Source: Proteles cristata cristata (taxonomy: Eukaryota > Chordata > Mammalia > Carnivora > Hyaenidae). Taken from it: a stretch of DNA of 64,000 nucleotides. How positions within the stretch are numbered: position 1 is the stretch's first letter; every line of letters starts with the position of its first letter. Shown here piece after piece: positions 22,200 through 32,714 of this stretch. Below the pieces are notes generated by a model. The model was not told where the DNA came from. It was given only the letters and a program-made list of their open reading frames with translations, and did no database searches. A program made the position numbers and the translations under genes. Location: positions 930,001-994,000 of the forward strand of contig JAESUZ010000420.1 in the NCBI GenBank assembly GCA_017311185.1, given 5' to 3'.

Positions 22200-22620
22200 C
22201 AGATCAGCTAGGTTGTGCTGTATTCACAACCAACCCACAAACTCTCAGGAGCTGAGAACAACCGAGTTTATTTTTTGATCATGCTACGTGCCATCAGCAG
22301 CTGGAACTTTCTTAACTTTGCTCAGTGTGGAGGATCGAGTAGGTGGTGGTTACGAGGGGCTCCGTCCATTTTCTCGTACAATCGCCAGGCAGGAAAAACA
22401 CATTGATTGCCACTGGTGAATCCCCCCACTGTCTGCTAAAGCGTCTGCCCAGACATAGTACTTCACTTCCTGCTCGAGTTTCATTAGTCAGAGTCCTACC
22501 TAACTTTAAGGGGCCAAGAAAATCTCTGTCTCCAATATTCCAAAGCCAACTTTTGCTTCTTGCTGGTTTGTTGGCTTTCGTTACGGGAGTGATCATACAT
22601 CCTTCTAGTAAATTTCTTTG
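22200..22620. mobile_element. Ancient medium-copy repeat, unclassified
   Basis: TGTATTCACAACCAACCCACAAACTCTCAGGAG then GTTTATTTTTTGATC and AAGGGGCCAAGAAAATC follow a common mammalian interspersed repeat. The class cannot be settled by eye. Confidence 0.35.
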
Positions 22621-22849
22621 ATAAAAAACCAAATCAAGCTGAAGTCAGCTGGAGTTAGTTTCTATTGCTTCACAAAGAAAAAAGCCATAGAAAGCATTGG
22701 ACTGAGTAGATTAGGAAAGCAAACTTTGGCTTACACTCTGGGCTGGTCTGAAGAAAGGGCACACACGAATTTTTCAAGGATGAGGTTTGAAGAAGCTGGG
22801 CATGGCAGGAGCCAATGTTTAGATGCAAGTAATTATGGGTAGCCACCGC

Positions 22850-23035
22850 ACACCAGGCAGGGAGCCAGGTACTTTTGCATATGCTATTAAGTTCATTTAA
22901 TTCTTTATAAAAACAATTTGAGGGGAGGCTTATTATCCATGATTTATGTATGCAGAAACTGAGGCTCAAAGCGGAGAAATGACCTGTCTGAAAGCCACTT
23001 AGCCAGCAGAGGGACAGCGTTGGTTTAACTTTATC
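22850..23035 (-). mobile_element. MIR or L2 fragment
   Basis: GCAGAAACTGAGGCTCAAAG followed by a GAAAGCCACTTAGCCAGCAG stretch is the reverse MIR core pattern. Confidence 0.65.
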
Positions 23036-23890
23036 TTCTGAGCATACAGAGATGAAACAGAATCATGCAAGGTATATGTTTGGAGAGAAGGTATCCTTTG
23101 GTTTGGCACGACTGGGAGTTATGTGAAAGGAGACCTTGAGTACAAAAGGTAAGGAGGTTGGAGTTTATTAATTAGGCAGCGAGAGGGAGGTTTTGAGCCA
23201 TAGAGGCCATTGGCAGAGCTGTGATCGATTACTGATCTGCTACTGATGTCTGGAAATGATTGGAAATGAGGCACCCTGGCGACCTGGAGACCAGCTAGAG
23301 GAATATTGTAAAAACTCTGAATAGCCTGAATGAGCAAGGGTGTTGGCAGTGGAAATAGAAAAAAAAAATTCTATCGAGTCTCTAGACCCATCAAGAATTG
23401 CTGAATGAAGCCTGAGTTCTCTCTATGTAGGTGGCTTCTACTTTTCATTACAGGTTTCTCAGAAACTTGCTCCGAGAAAAAGCCTGGATCAGAAGCAGGA
23501 AAAAAAAAAATAGGCAACTGCCGAAACAAGAAGTCTACAGAGCTCCTTCCCCCAAAATCACCTCTTCCCTATCAGTTACCGATACTGATACATTTCACCA
23601 ATGCCCTTTATTCTGTTAAGAGTCTCTTATTCAAGTGTGACTGCTTGGGGACAAGAGGCAGAAGAGATGCTGGGAGGTTTCCTCGTTGGCAGTGCCCAGG
23701 CAAGTGACAGAAAGGTGTGGGAAGGATCTGGGTGGGCTCCGTGAAGAATAGGGCCCACATTTTCCATAAAGTGGGCTTTTCCGCTCTGGCCGAGGGGCCC
23801 AAAGTTGCTGGGTCAGCTATTTCAACAGAAACCTCACACCCAGAATTTTGGGGGTGGGGCAAGTCCTCAATTTAAAAATTTTGCAACCAG
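23036..23890. other. Intergenic unique sequence
   Basis: No repeat or gene recognised. Several short overlapping ORFs lack domain signals. Confidence 0.4.
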
Positions 23891-24107
23891 GGGCACCTGG
23901 GTGGCTCAGTTGGTTAGGCCACCAACTCTTGATTTCGGCTCAGGTCATGATCTCACAGTTTGGTGAATTCAAGTTCCACATCAGGCTCTGCGCACACAGC
24001 TTTGAGCCTGTTTGGGATTCTTTCTCTCCCTCTCCCTCTGCCCCTTCCCCCATACACGCTGTCTCTGTCTCTCGCAAAATAAATAAAATTTAAAATTAAA
24101 AAAAAAA
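23891..24107 (+). mobile_element. Felid CAN-SINE, last before the SINE-poor interval
   Basis: Duplication TTGCAACCAG at 23881-23890 and 24108-24117. Confidence 0.95.
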
Positions 24108-24117
24108 TTGCAACCAG

Positions 24118-25579
24118 TTTAAATTTCTCAGTAGCGCTGTGCTGGTCACATTCAGCTCTCAGTTGGTCACCTCGGGGAGGTGGGGTTGAATTTTAAAACC
24201 ATTTGATCAAAACCTTTCCAAATTGGACAGCACATGTGTAGTAAAGCTACAGAGCAGGTCCACGTGGATGGTTTGAGGTAGTGCAAGGAGGCATTTGGGC
24301 TCTAGGCACCGAGAGAGCGATAGCCCTGGGCCCCAGGCTGGGCATCTCGGTACCCGGGCCTTGAAAGAGACGCCGCCCAGGGCAGTGGAAATATTCCCTG
24401 CAACCGGGGGTGAGGTGGCGGGGGGACTCCTGGCTGACCACCCATCACTGGGATTGGAGTGGAAAGAGGGTTGGGCAAAGCGAGTGTTTCTCTGGCTCCC
24501 TTCGGCTCCCTTCCATTAACATTACAGTAACGCAGTCGTATGGTGTTTGAAAAAGCGTCCCTAGTTACAGGGAATGATTTACAAGACACCAGACTCTGCA
24601 TTTCAGAGGTCTCCAGTGCACCATAAAAAATATATTATAAAGGAATAATCTTTATCTGAACTAAAGCAGCAGTGAAGGAAACTCCTGTCCAGCTGAGAGC
24701 AGCAGTGAGCTTTTGTTCACTCAGGGAAAAGTCCGTGTTCTTCATCTTATTTGATTAACATTTTTTTCCCCCTGTTTGGCACTAGGTATCTAGTTAATAT
24801 TTAGACATTATATACATTATCTTTCAATTGTTGTTCCTATTATGCGATCAAACAGAACCGGGGATGCCAAGTGCATCATCCCGTCCAGGCAGAGGAGACC
24901 CACCAGGCACCCAGCTGTGGCTAGCACGGTAAACTGGACTCACTGGAGCCCGCGCCTGGGAGAGACCGGCCCCAGGGGTGTGCGGCACCGGTCCCCGCGT
25001 CCCCAGGAAGCAGAGTTCGCTAGAGTGCCTCCCTCAGTTGATCGTTCTCTGCTTCTTCCTCCCACCTCCCTGAGCAAAAGGCAACGGGGAGCAGTGTCTA
25101 GTTTTGAATCTTCCAGAGCCTTCTGATGTTTACCATTCCCCCCAGGAGAGGGAGGCGAGGGATGGAAATCTCTCTACCAAGAAAATATTACTTAAAAAAA
25201 AAATTCAATGAGGCGAGGCACGGACACCCTGCAACGCAACTTGTTTCTGCTTATTAGGTGTTCAGAGCGATGCTGGGCTGTCTATTCCAGTCCAGGGAAA
25301 TCTGAACTCCTTTAGCGGTAATGAGGCAATGCCCGCCCCCCCCTCCCCCAAGGGGCGCAGGTGTACGAGTCGTTAAGGGTGTCGGGGAGGGGACGGCCTC
25401 ATCTTTGGGGGCAGAGAGCACCGTCACCCAGTGGCCGGACAGAGGCGAAAGCTCTGGGGCTGGGAAACCTGGGGATCTGTGTCAAAACTCCACCCATCAG
25501 GAGCTCCAAGATAAGATGGGGAGGCTGGAAAGATGGAAGTTTGTATTCGAAAACAGAGAAGCAATCCCTGCCGGACCCC
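24118..25579. promoter_or_regulatory. Repeat-poor DNA just upstream of the CpG island
   Basis: No interspersed repeat is evident here. The part at 24,520-24,860 is AT-rich, unique and rich in short A/T motifs; 24,860-25,580 rises in G+C toward the island. Being promoter-proximal and free of SINEs in a SINE-dense region, it is a candidate for regulatory sequence. No coding exon is recognised. Confidence 0.4.
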
Positions 25580-26061
25580 CAGCAGATGGATACCCGAGGG
25601 GAGGGGAGGGGGGAGAGAAGGGCGGCTCAGGGACGCGCCGAGTTGGCCTGGAGTCCCAGGGGAAAAGGGGAAGCCAGGGCTCTGCGTCCTCGGGCCCCCA
25701 GCTCCCCGGTGCGCGGCAGCGGCGGCTGCCGCCGGTCTCCGTGTCCCTAAAAGTATCTGGAGAGAGACGGAGCGCGCCGCGTCCCAGGGTCCCCGGGGAG
25801 CCGAAGCACGCGGGGCTGGGCGGGGCACGCCTCCAGCGCGTGTGCCGAGTGGGGGGGGCGCGATCTCCGCTCCCCGGCGCCCCAGCCCCAACGCACGCCT
25901 CCGCTTCCGCGCCCCCCTCCGCAGGCGCGCGCGAGGCGCACTCCCCTCCGTCGGCGGCGCGGGGCGCGCGCCCGGCCCCCTCCTCCTCCTCCCCTCCGCG
26001 CCTCTCCGCTCTCCCGGCAGAAAGTTAGCAGCGGGGAAGGAACTCGGCGCTGCAACAGCGC

Positions 26062-26082
26062 GCGGCGGCGGCGGCGGCGGCA
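26062..26082 (+). repeat. Short CGG repeat in the upstream CpG island
   Basis: Six to seven CGG units, about 370 bp before the HS3ST4 coding start, probably in the promoter or distal 5' UTR. Confidence 0.85.
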
Positions 26083-26315
26083 GAGGCTGAGGCAGGAGCC
26101 GCGGCGGAGCCGGGGGAGCGGGGGCGCCGCAGACGGAGCAGGTGCAGCCGGCGGGTCCGCGCGCCCCCCTCGGTCCCCTTGCCAGAGGCTGAGGGGGGGT
26201 GGTGGGGGGGCCGCCCGGACTCCGCGGGAAGAGTGGGGCGGGGGGCCATGCGGCCGGGCTCCTTCCCGGCGCAGCGGGACAGCGGCCAGGGCCGGGGGCG
26301 CAGCGGCGTCGCTTC

Positions 26316-26378
26316 ATGCAGCCGGGGCGGCTGGGCAGCGGCGGCGGCGGCGGCGGCGGCGGCGGGGGCGGCGGCTGA
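26316..26378 (+). CDS. Candidate uORF encoding a polyglycine peptide
   Basis: An ATG at 26316 opens a 20-codon frame: MQPGRLGS followed by twelve glycines, then TGA at 26376. The glycines come from GGC units (one GGG) at 26340-26375. It ends 5 bases before the next in-frame HS3ST4 ATG (26383) and 59 bases before the main ATG. The Kozak context is weak (T at -3, C at +4), so leaky scanning would be expected. It is real as a reading frame; whether the mRNA includes it and whether it is translated are inference. Confidence 0.4.
   Translation: MQPGRLGSGGGGGGGGGGGG
26336..26376 (+). repeat. GGC/GCG trinucleotide repeat in the 5' UTR
   Basis: About twelve GGC units with a single GGG interruption. 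In the open HS3ST4 frame this reads as a run of about ten alanines; in the uORF frame it reads as glycine. Such tracts are prone to length change. Confidence 0.9.
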
Positions 26379-26436
26379 AACCATGTCCGGGCAGCGCCGG
26401 GGCCGCCGCCGCCGCCGCCGCGAGCCGGGAGCCGCG

Positions 26437-27173
26437 ATGGCCCCGTGGCCCGCACCTCCTCCGCCTCCGCCTCCGCCTCCACCTCTCGCCGCGCCGCCGC
26501 CGCCCGGCGCCTCTGCTAAGGGCCCGCCGGCGCGCAAGCTGCTTTTTATGTGCACCTTGTCCCTGTCCGTCACCTACCTGTGCTACAGCCTCCTGGGCGG
26601 CTCGGGCTCCCTGCAGTTCCCCCTGGCGCTGCAGGAGCCGCCGGGCGCCGCCGCCGAGCCCCCGCCGAGCCCGCCGCCGCCCTCGCTGCCGCCTCCCCCC
26701 GTGCGCCTCGGCGCCCCCTCGCAGCCGCCCGCGCCGCCGCCGCCGGACAACGCGAGCCGCGGGGAGCCGCCCGAGCCCCCCGAGCAGCCCGCCGCCCCCG
26801 GGGCGGACGGCTGGGGGCTGGCGAGCGGCGGCGGAGGGGGCGCCCGGGACGCCTGGCTCCGGACCCCGCTGGCCCCCGGCGAGATGATCACGGCGCAGAG
26901 CGCGCTGCTGGAGAGGGAAGCGCAGGAGTCCAGCACCACCGACGAGGAGCTCGCAGGCCGGAGGGCGGCCAACGCGAGCGGCGAGAGGGGCGGCGCCGCC
27001 GGCACCCCCGACTATGGGGAGAAGAAGCTGCCACAGGCGCTCATCATCGGGGTCAAGAAAGGAGGGACCCGCGCGCTGCTGGAGGCCATCCGAGTACACC
27101 CGGACGTGCGGGCGGTGGGCGTAGAGCCGCACTTCTTCGACAGGAACTACGACAAGGGTCTGGAGTGGTACAG
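26437..27173 (+). CDS. HS3ST4: HS3ST4 exon 1: heparan sulfate 3-O-sulfotransferase 4, N-terminal part
   Basis: The exon encodes 245 full codons plus two bases of Arg246. The enzyme moves sulfate from PAPS to the 3-OH of glucosamine in heparan sulfate and is a type II Golgi membrane protein. Residues 1-34 are a short proline-rich cytosolic tail (ten prolines at 7-16) ending in ARK. Residues about 35-53 ([19 protein letters not shown]) are the signal anchor. Residues 54-195 are a Pro/Gly/Ser-rich stem with NAS sequons at Asn105 and Asn179. The sulfotransferase domain starts near 197: KKGGTR (207-212) is the PAPS-binding loop, and EPHFFDR (230-236) carries Glu230, His232 and Asp235, which align with catalytic or substrate residues of the HS3ST3 enzymes. 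The stem and tail match HS3ST4, not the 2, 3A1 or 3B1 paralogs. I chose ATG 26437 for its strong Kozak context (G at -3 and +4) and agreement with the known HS3ST4 start. About 210 C-terminal residues lie beyond the window. Confidence 0.97.
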
Positions 27174-27179
27174 GTAGGA
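27174..27179 (+). other. HS3ST4: Splice donor of HS3ST4 exon 1
   Basis: The sequence CAG|GTAGGA follows codon 245 and splits the Arg codon after AG (phase 2). The open frame hits TAG two bases into the intron (27175-27177), so splicing is required. The break falls just after GLEWYR, inside the sulfotransferase domain, fitting the two-exon layout known for this gene. Confidence 0.93.
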
Positions 27180-27560
27180 CCTCGGGCTCGGCGGGAGGGG
27201 GCGGACACACCGCGAGACCCGGAGGGCGAGCTGCCGCTTGCCGGGCCCTTCGCCACCCAGGCGCCGCCGTCCCGGGCGCCCTTAGCCACAACCGGGGCTC
27301 TGCACCCCAGGCGGGGCTGCTCGCGGCAGGGAGTAGGGGAGCGGCGGAGAGGGCTGGACGCTGGCCAAGGATCACTTTATTTCAGGGCGAGGGGTGGAGG
27401 CGTCGCCTTGCCCTGCCTGCCTCGGGCTCCTGGTCCGGGGAGGTGCCTTCTGAATCTGCCTCGCTCCAAGCCCGGGAATCCCCAGCGTTCGTGCCCGCGG
27501 CGTGTTTCCCAGCCCCGGCTCTGGCGGGGGCTCTGCGCCTCTGTGTTGGGGACGACCGGG

Positions 27561-28149
27561 GAATGGAGCAGGGTAGCTAGATTGATCCAGGGGCTTTGAG
27601 ATCCCCGGGAATCCCTGCGAATCGCCCTGAAACGCATTTGCGTGGCTGGAATCCAACTTTAGTATTTTCAGGTTAGAGCAAAATGAACCGGGAACGGTTA
27701 AGAAAGATGATCTTGGCAAGTTTTGGCTTTCTAGTAAAGACTGAGGATGCCCACATCTCCAGAACTTTCTATCCACCCTTGGCTGAATGAACACCGGGTT
27801 GCCTTTGCATTGGGAGCACCAGTCTGTCTACATGACAGTTGGTGCCCTGAGAGTTTTCATGCCCTGCACCCGCGCCCTTTCCAACCTCCTTCACAACAGA
27901 CTGGAGCTTCTCCCTTGTGAAATGTTTACCTCTCCCCTTTTCCACCCTCTGCCAGTGGTGAGGAAAAGGGAGAAGAGAGGAGTAGAAAGTTAGGTGCACG
28001 TAACATAAATTAAGAATCTGGCTTTCTTGCCAGCTATAGCATTTAACACAACACTGGTGTAGACGCTCAAATGCAAAACCTCCTTTGCTCCCCCCCTTCC
28101 TTCTTTCCTCCCGTTTTATATCTCTCTGGAAAACGGATCTGGATGGCTG
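27561..28149. other. Intronic unique sequence
   Basis: Unique sequence of average composition after the CpG island. No repeat, exon or RNA gene is recognised. Confidence 0.5.
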
Positions 28150-28680
28150 GCCCCATCTCGGCTGCATCTCAGTAATTAATTGCAATTGTCAAACAGAAAC
28201 ACCGGCTTTGTCAGCTAAAGTGATGTTATCATCTTAACAGAGCCAATAGGTAAGATACAAGGATTGCTTCCTGACAAGTTGCCTTCCTGTTGAAGAGCTG
28301 TGCTTCCCAAGTTTAAATTACAGCCTGGGAAAGTTTTAGAAATAGCTTAACTTAAAAAAAGAAGATAATAAATGGGTATATTGTGATTGATTTCTTCCAC
28401 TTTAAAAAAATATGCCTTATGCTTTCAAAGCTTGAGAAAAGTACACTTAGGCATAAACATTCCAGCACATTAAACTGAAACAGCAAATGTGTCTGTTAAT
28501 GTCTTGTCTGTTTCAACAGCGAGAACTAATTGCAATATTTTAGAAGGCTTCAGACAGCCCCTTCCTATCAAAACATAAAACAGCCAATGCCTAATTTAAC
28601 TGGAAAATCAGTATTTATAACACCACGAGCCATGGCTTCTAGTTTGCCATTATAATTAAAAAGGTGTTAGAATGATTAGT
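28150..28680. promoter_or_regulatory. Candidate conserved non-coding element in proximal intron 1
   Basis: An AT-rich, repeat-free block about 1 kb after exon 1. It carries two copies of TAATTGCAAT (28177-28186 and 28527-28536), a TAATTA core and several other homeodomain-like AT motifs. This composition resembles developmental enhancers, but conservation cannot be tested here. Confidence 0.35.
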
Positions 28681-29663
28681 GCAAAACAGCAAAATAGAGA
28701 AAGTGGTATGAGGTCTGGGAGGGCTGCGTTTGATTGTGGATATATTCGGGTGTCTGCCTGGGGTAGCTTCGGCCCAACGAGGGAAAGGGTGGCTTTTTCC
28801 AATTCTAATTTTAAAGCTGCGTATCTCAGGAGAAGTGTCAAGTGCCCTTTTGGGAGAGAGAGAGGCATAAAGATCACATCTTTTCCAGCATGTGTTTGGG
28901 TTGCTTTGCAGCAGCTGTAAATAGAAAAGGGAGTGTTTTATTCAGATGACTTAGAGTTTGATGAAGGATTGCAGGGTGGAATGCGTGTCGGGAGGTCCCG
29001 AGGCTGCAGGATTTTCTCAATGAGAGGATAGGAGGTGCCGGATTTTCTTAATGTTCTTTCATACCGTGGCTGGGGAGAGGAAGGCGTAGACACTGGTATG
29101 TTGTGGCTGTGGAAGGAGCCATCCCGGCGTGTGGTACTCCCAGCCATCACTGGTGTGGTATTTGGGGCTGAGCGTGAATATTTGGTACCCGTCCGCAGAA
29201 CTGTTCTACTGAAGACATGTGGGCACTTTCCCTTGATCCCCCCTAGGGAGGAGCCTGCAATTTCTCTATGTGTCCCCCATCCTCTACCCCAGTATGTCCC
29301 CCATGGCAGGTCCTTATAGTGCTTAGTGGTGCTGATGTCAAGTGCCGGAGAAGCATCTCCGTAATGCACAGGGTATCATTAGCCACCCCGACCTGGCTGC
29401 TGGGAAGTCTTCTAGAAACCCCTTTGGCCCCCTGAGAGTGTGCTAGGGCTGCTTGGATTCCTCTCCAGCCTTTCTGGGGACAGCAGCGCTTTGAGGCTTA
29501 TTTGAGGGATTTTTATAGGCTCTCTCTTCAGCCTCCTCTCTCTCCCTTGGAGGAAGATGAAGACATCCTCCTTATATTGTAGGGGAGGAAACAGTGGCAT
29601 CAGTTCACAGCAGTAAGAGAAACCCTCCCTCTTGTGTCCCTGGTCCAAATGCACCTTGTTTTT
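28681..29663. other. Intronic unique sequence
   Basis: Free of recognisable repeats apart from short purine runs. I see no exon or RNA gene. Confidence 0.5.
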
Positions 29664-29841
29664 CTTTGAAGTTTATTTATTTATTTTGAGAAAGACCGAG
29701 ACAGCCCGAGGGGGGGAGGGAGAGAGAGAGGGAGAGAGAGGATCCCAAGTGGGCTCCTTGCTGCCAGCACAGAGCCTGATATGGGGCTCGAACGCTAGAA
29801 ACCTCGAGATCATGACCTGAGTGGAAACCAAGAGTCGGACA
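29664..29841 (-). mobile_element. Felid CAN-SINE, head truncated
   Basis: The only SINE between 24,108 and 34,320. It breaks off after AAGAGTCGGACAG without the usual head. Confidence 0.88.
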
Positions 29842-31060
29842 GTTGCATCTTTTAAGTGGTGCCGTCTGTACCTGAATGGTCACGCTTGCTCCCCACCCGC
29901 GGCGTGGTCTGTGCACTGGCTCCCGCCGCTTGCCAGATGCCAGACGAGAGGGCCGGAGACTAACCGGGGGTTTTGATTCTCCCCCAACTTGTTTTCTTTC
30001 CCTTTTTCTTTGCAGTGCGCTTCCCAATCGCCTGCTGATTCTGCGCGTGTTGCTGGTGTTTGTGTTCTCAGCCAGAGGGAGAAGACTTTGGGGGCAGCTC
30101 TGGGCGGCACTGGTTTGGGCTTCCTTCCTATCCTGGGCTACGCAGCCCTGCGAGTTTTATTTCCTCGGTGTCACACCAGTCATGTCTAAATCCGGGTTTT
30201 GCTTTCTCCCGTCGCTGTTGATCTAATGTGATTTGAAAACACTTTTGAGATTAGGACATGTGCATCCGATTTCCGGGAAAGATAGACTAATGGATTAGGA
30301 TGGGGGTGTTATAAAGCCGGGAAGAAGCATGCCTCACTTGGTGGATTGACACAGGCCAGTGATTAATACGTGGGGGTAGACTCAACCCTCCACGCCCCAC
30401 CCCTCCAAACCAATAACGTAAAAAAGGCAGAGCCACAATGCACCTTTCAGAATGGGCTGATCCGAGCTGTCTGGGCTCAGACCTTCTACTCCTCAAAGAG
30501 GCGGGACCTGGTGGCCGGCCGGCCACGGCAGAACTCCTCAAAGTGACAGGGCTGCCTTGAGGTGCTGCCTCCCTTGTGGTTTACAGTGACCGTGATTGCT
30601 TTGCTTTGGAAACTGCTCAGCTCCAGGGCCGTGGGAAGTGACCCCCCTTGGTTTCAAGTTGTCTTCGCTGCCGACAGTTAATACTGTCAGCCCCCGGGCT
30701 AGGGGAAAATGACTCAGGAAGACGGCTGTCATGGCCAGGCTCGTGCTACCCAGAGGAAAGTGGTCACCACAGCACTGTTTTAACATGGCATCCGGAGAGA
30801 GAATGGGGGGGACACCATGACGAAATGCCTGCTACTTATGGTGGCTGGCGCTTTGTACACGTTCTGTCACAGCTGAGTGTGACGGTGAGGGCTGCGAGCT
30901 TACAGGTGGCTCCCAGACCAATCACTTGCCCCAGGTTGCTCAGCTGGTCCGCGGTGGAGCTGCCACATCTCTCCAACAACCAGGCGCTCCTTTCTTCCTT
31001 AAATCCCAGCGCCCCATGTGAAATACCAGCAAGGTGTTTCCCTTCCTCCCTTCATACGTT
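29842..31060. other. Intronic unique sequence
   Basis: Moderately G+C rich sequence with no SINE or L1. A CCGGCCGGCC palindrome lies near 30512. Nothing coding is recognised. Confidence 0.45.
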
Positions 31061-31140
31061 CAACAGATGTGTAATTATATTCAGCACGTACCTGGTATCG
31101 TTGTAGGCACAGGAGGTAAAGAGGTGAAGAAGCACTCGGT
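31061..31140 (-). mobile_element. L2-like fragment
   Basis: ACGTTCAACAGATGTG then GTACCTGGTATCGTTGTAGGC is the reverse L2 3'-end pattern. Confidence 0.45.
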
Positions 31141-31282
31141 GCTCCTGACACCAACATTGTTTGGTGGCGAGGAGGAGAGACGGCAAGCAGCCTTTCTTTT
31201 TGCATTTTGAATGTGGCTACTCGAGAATTCAGAATTACTCTCGTGACTCACACTATCACTTCCACTGGGCAGGGCTCCTATC

Positions 31283-31435
31283 AGAGCAGCGCTTTTGAAG
31301 CTTTAAGTGTGCACGGGTCCCCTGGGATGCTGTTGGCATGCACGGTTCTGATTCAGCAGGTGTGAGGAGGGGCCCGAGAACCTGCACTTCTAACTTGCCA
31401 GTTGCCATTGATGCCGATGATCTCTGGACCTCCCT
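31283..31435 (+). mobile_element. MER5-type hAT transposon fragment
   Basis: GGTTCTGATTCAGCAGGTGTG and GAACCTGCACTTCTAAC are MER5A words in order. Confidence 0.7.
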
Positions 31436-31584
31436 TTGAGTAGTAGAGGTCTAGAGGGAAATTGGTGTGAGCACACCTGTGTTATTTTAAATCATATGAC
31501 GGGGGGAACACTTCTCTGTGAGGGTGATGCAAATGAAGAGAGAGTTAAGACCCTGCCATGTAAAGATCTGGGTAGAGATGTTTC

Positions 31585-31860
31585 TGGTAAGCGGGGACAG
31601 CAGGTGCAAAGGCCCTGAGGTGGAGTCAAGCCTTGTGGCTTTACACAGTGTTCTTTCCTTATTCCCAAAGCACAGTGTTTGCAGCTGGACAAAACTGGGT
31701 TCAAAATGTGGTTTTACAACCTACTGGTTGGGTAATTTTGGATAGAGGACTGATTTGATGTCACTCAGTTTGTTTATCTGGGAATAATTCCTTCCTTGCA
31801 GGGTTGTTGGGAGGAATGAATGAAGTAGTAAAGGTAAATGTGTTTTCTGAAAAAGAAAGT
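31585..31860 (+). mobile_element. MIR with adjoining old LINE piece
   Basis: CAGCTGGACAAAACTGGGTTC, TTTATCTGGGAATAATTCC and GGGTTGTTGGGAGGAATGAATG follow the MIR core and tail. Confidence 0.65.
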
Positions 31861-32700
31861 GATTGTCCTAGAGCAGAAATCCAAATGGTCCCAATTATTG
31901 TTTTTTTTTTTTTTTTTTTTAATTTCTCAAATCATTTTGGACTCGTATGTTTTACCTTTGATCACAGCTGTCTTTCTATTGACAGAAGAGTCTCTTATTG
32001 GGGATGTTTTTGGGAAAAGCTTAATAACGATTGGTTGGCTTTGCAATCTACATCTGCTTGACTTTTTAAACCACCGGTCACCAACTCAGATACCCGATGA
32101 AATAGACCAGGTGGGGGGGAAGCTTGGAGCATATGCCCTTTCTACAGGTCACAGCCACTGCTCTCCGATCCAGCTACCTCCTTCCACGTGCAAACATTAC
32201 CACATCCTCCACTTGGCAAGAGAAATTGGAAATCCAGGCCTTTGATGTGAAAGCTCTTGGTTTTTAGCATTGGCAAACAGATGAAAATTTCTTAAAAGCG
32301 TTGTGTGGGCCAGCATTGTGGGACAAACAAAACCCGTCTGTGGGCTGGATGCAGCCAGCTGGCTACCAGTTTGTGACCTCTGGTTTAGACTCGTTTCAGA
32401 AAGTAACTGGCATACCCATACCCTAGGCCGTTGCCAGCATTGTGGCTTTCTTGTACTATTTTAGTGTAGATTCCCCGCCCCCCCAACGGATTTTGCAACA
32501 GCAGGAGGGAAAAACCTCCCAGATATATTGCAGCAATAACAAAAGGAACTGGATAGAACAGGAACATTGAGGCAGACAAAGGGAGTTCACCAATACATTT
32601 CCCTTTTGTTTCCAGTGAACATTTTCTCGAAGGCGGGAAAAGTTTTCACTTGTTCACTCATTAATCAGGAGTGCTGGTATGTGATCCGTAGAGGTAAATT
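31861..32700. other. Intronic unique sequence with a T-run
   Basis: A homopolymer T-run occupies about 31902-31920. No exon seen. Confidence 0.4.
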
Positions 32701-32714
32701 GCACCTGTAAAATA

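Larger units (their letters stand above)
26179..26436 (+). other. In-frame open 5' extension of the HS3ST4 reading frame
   Basis: The frame is open for 86 codons before ATG 26437; the nearest in-frame upstream stop is at 26026-26028. In-frame ATGs lie at 26179, 26248 and 26383. The one at 26383 has A at -3 and would add 18 residues beginning [16 protein letters not shown], a very basic cytosolic tail. The upstream codons are mostly low-complexity Gly, Arg and Ala, so this is most simply 5' UTR. Confidence 0.5.
25580..27560. promoter_or_regulatory. CpG island over the HS3ST4 promoter and exon 1
   Basis: This stretch is strongly G+C rich with dense CpG, in contrast to the AT-rich sequence on both sides. 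It spans the presumed promoter, 5' UTR, exon 1 and the first 400 bp of the intron. GC boxes (Sp1-type) are seen at 25818-25825, 26235-26244 and 26324-26330. I see no TATA box near the coding start, so transcription probably starts at dispersed sites. The exact start site cannot be read from sequence alone. Confidence 0.9.

Noticed and set aside
25321..26028. 235-codon + strand ORF before exon 1
   Set aside because: GC-rich chance frame ending at 26026-26028; no domain, and it precedes the likely leader.
25424..26482. 352-codon antisense ORF across the CpG island
   Set aside because: Low-complexity Pro/Arg/Ala caused by high G+C on the non-template side of the HS3ST4 leader; no domain and no reason to call a gene.
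26314..27375. 353-codon antisense ORF opposite exon 1
   Set aside because: Exact shadow of the HS3ST4 exon with arginine- and alanine-rich sequence; no recognisable family.
26550..27599. 349-codon + strand ORF in another frame of exon 1
   Set aside because: Overlaps the HS3ST4 coding frame, runs past the splice donor and is low complexity.
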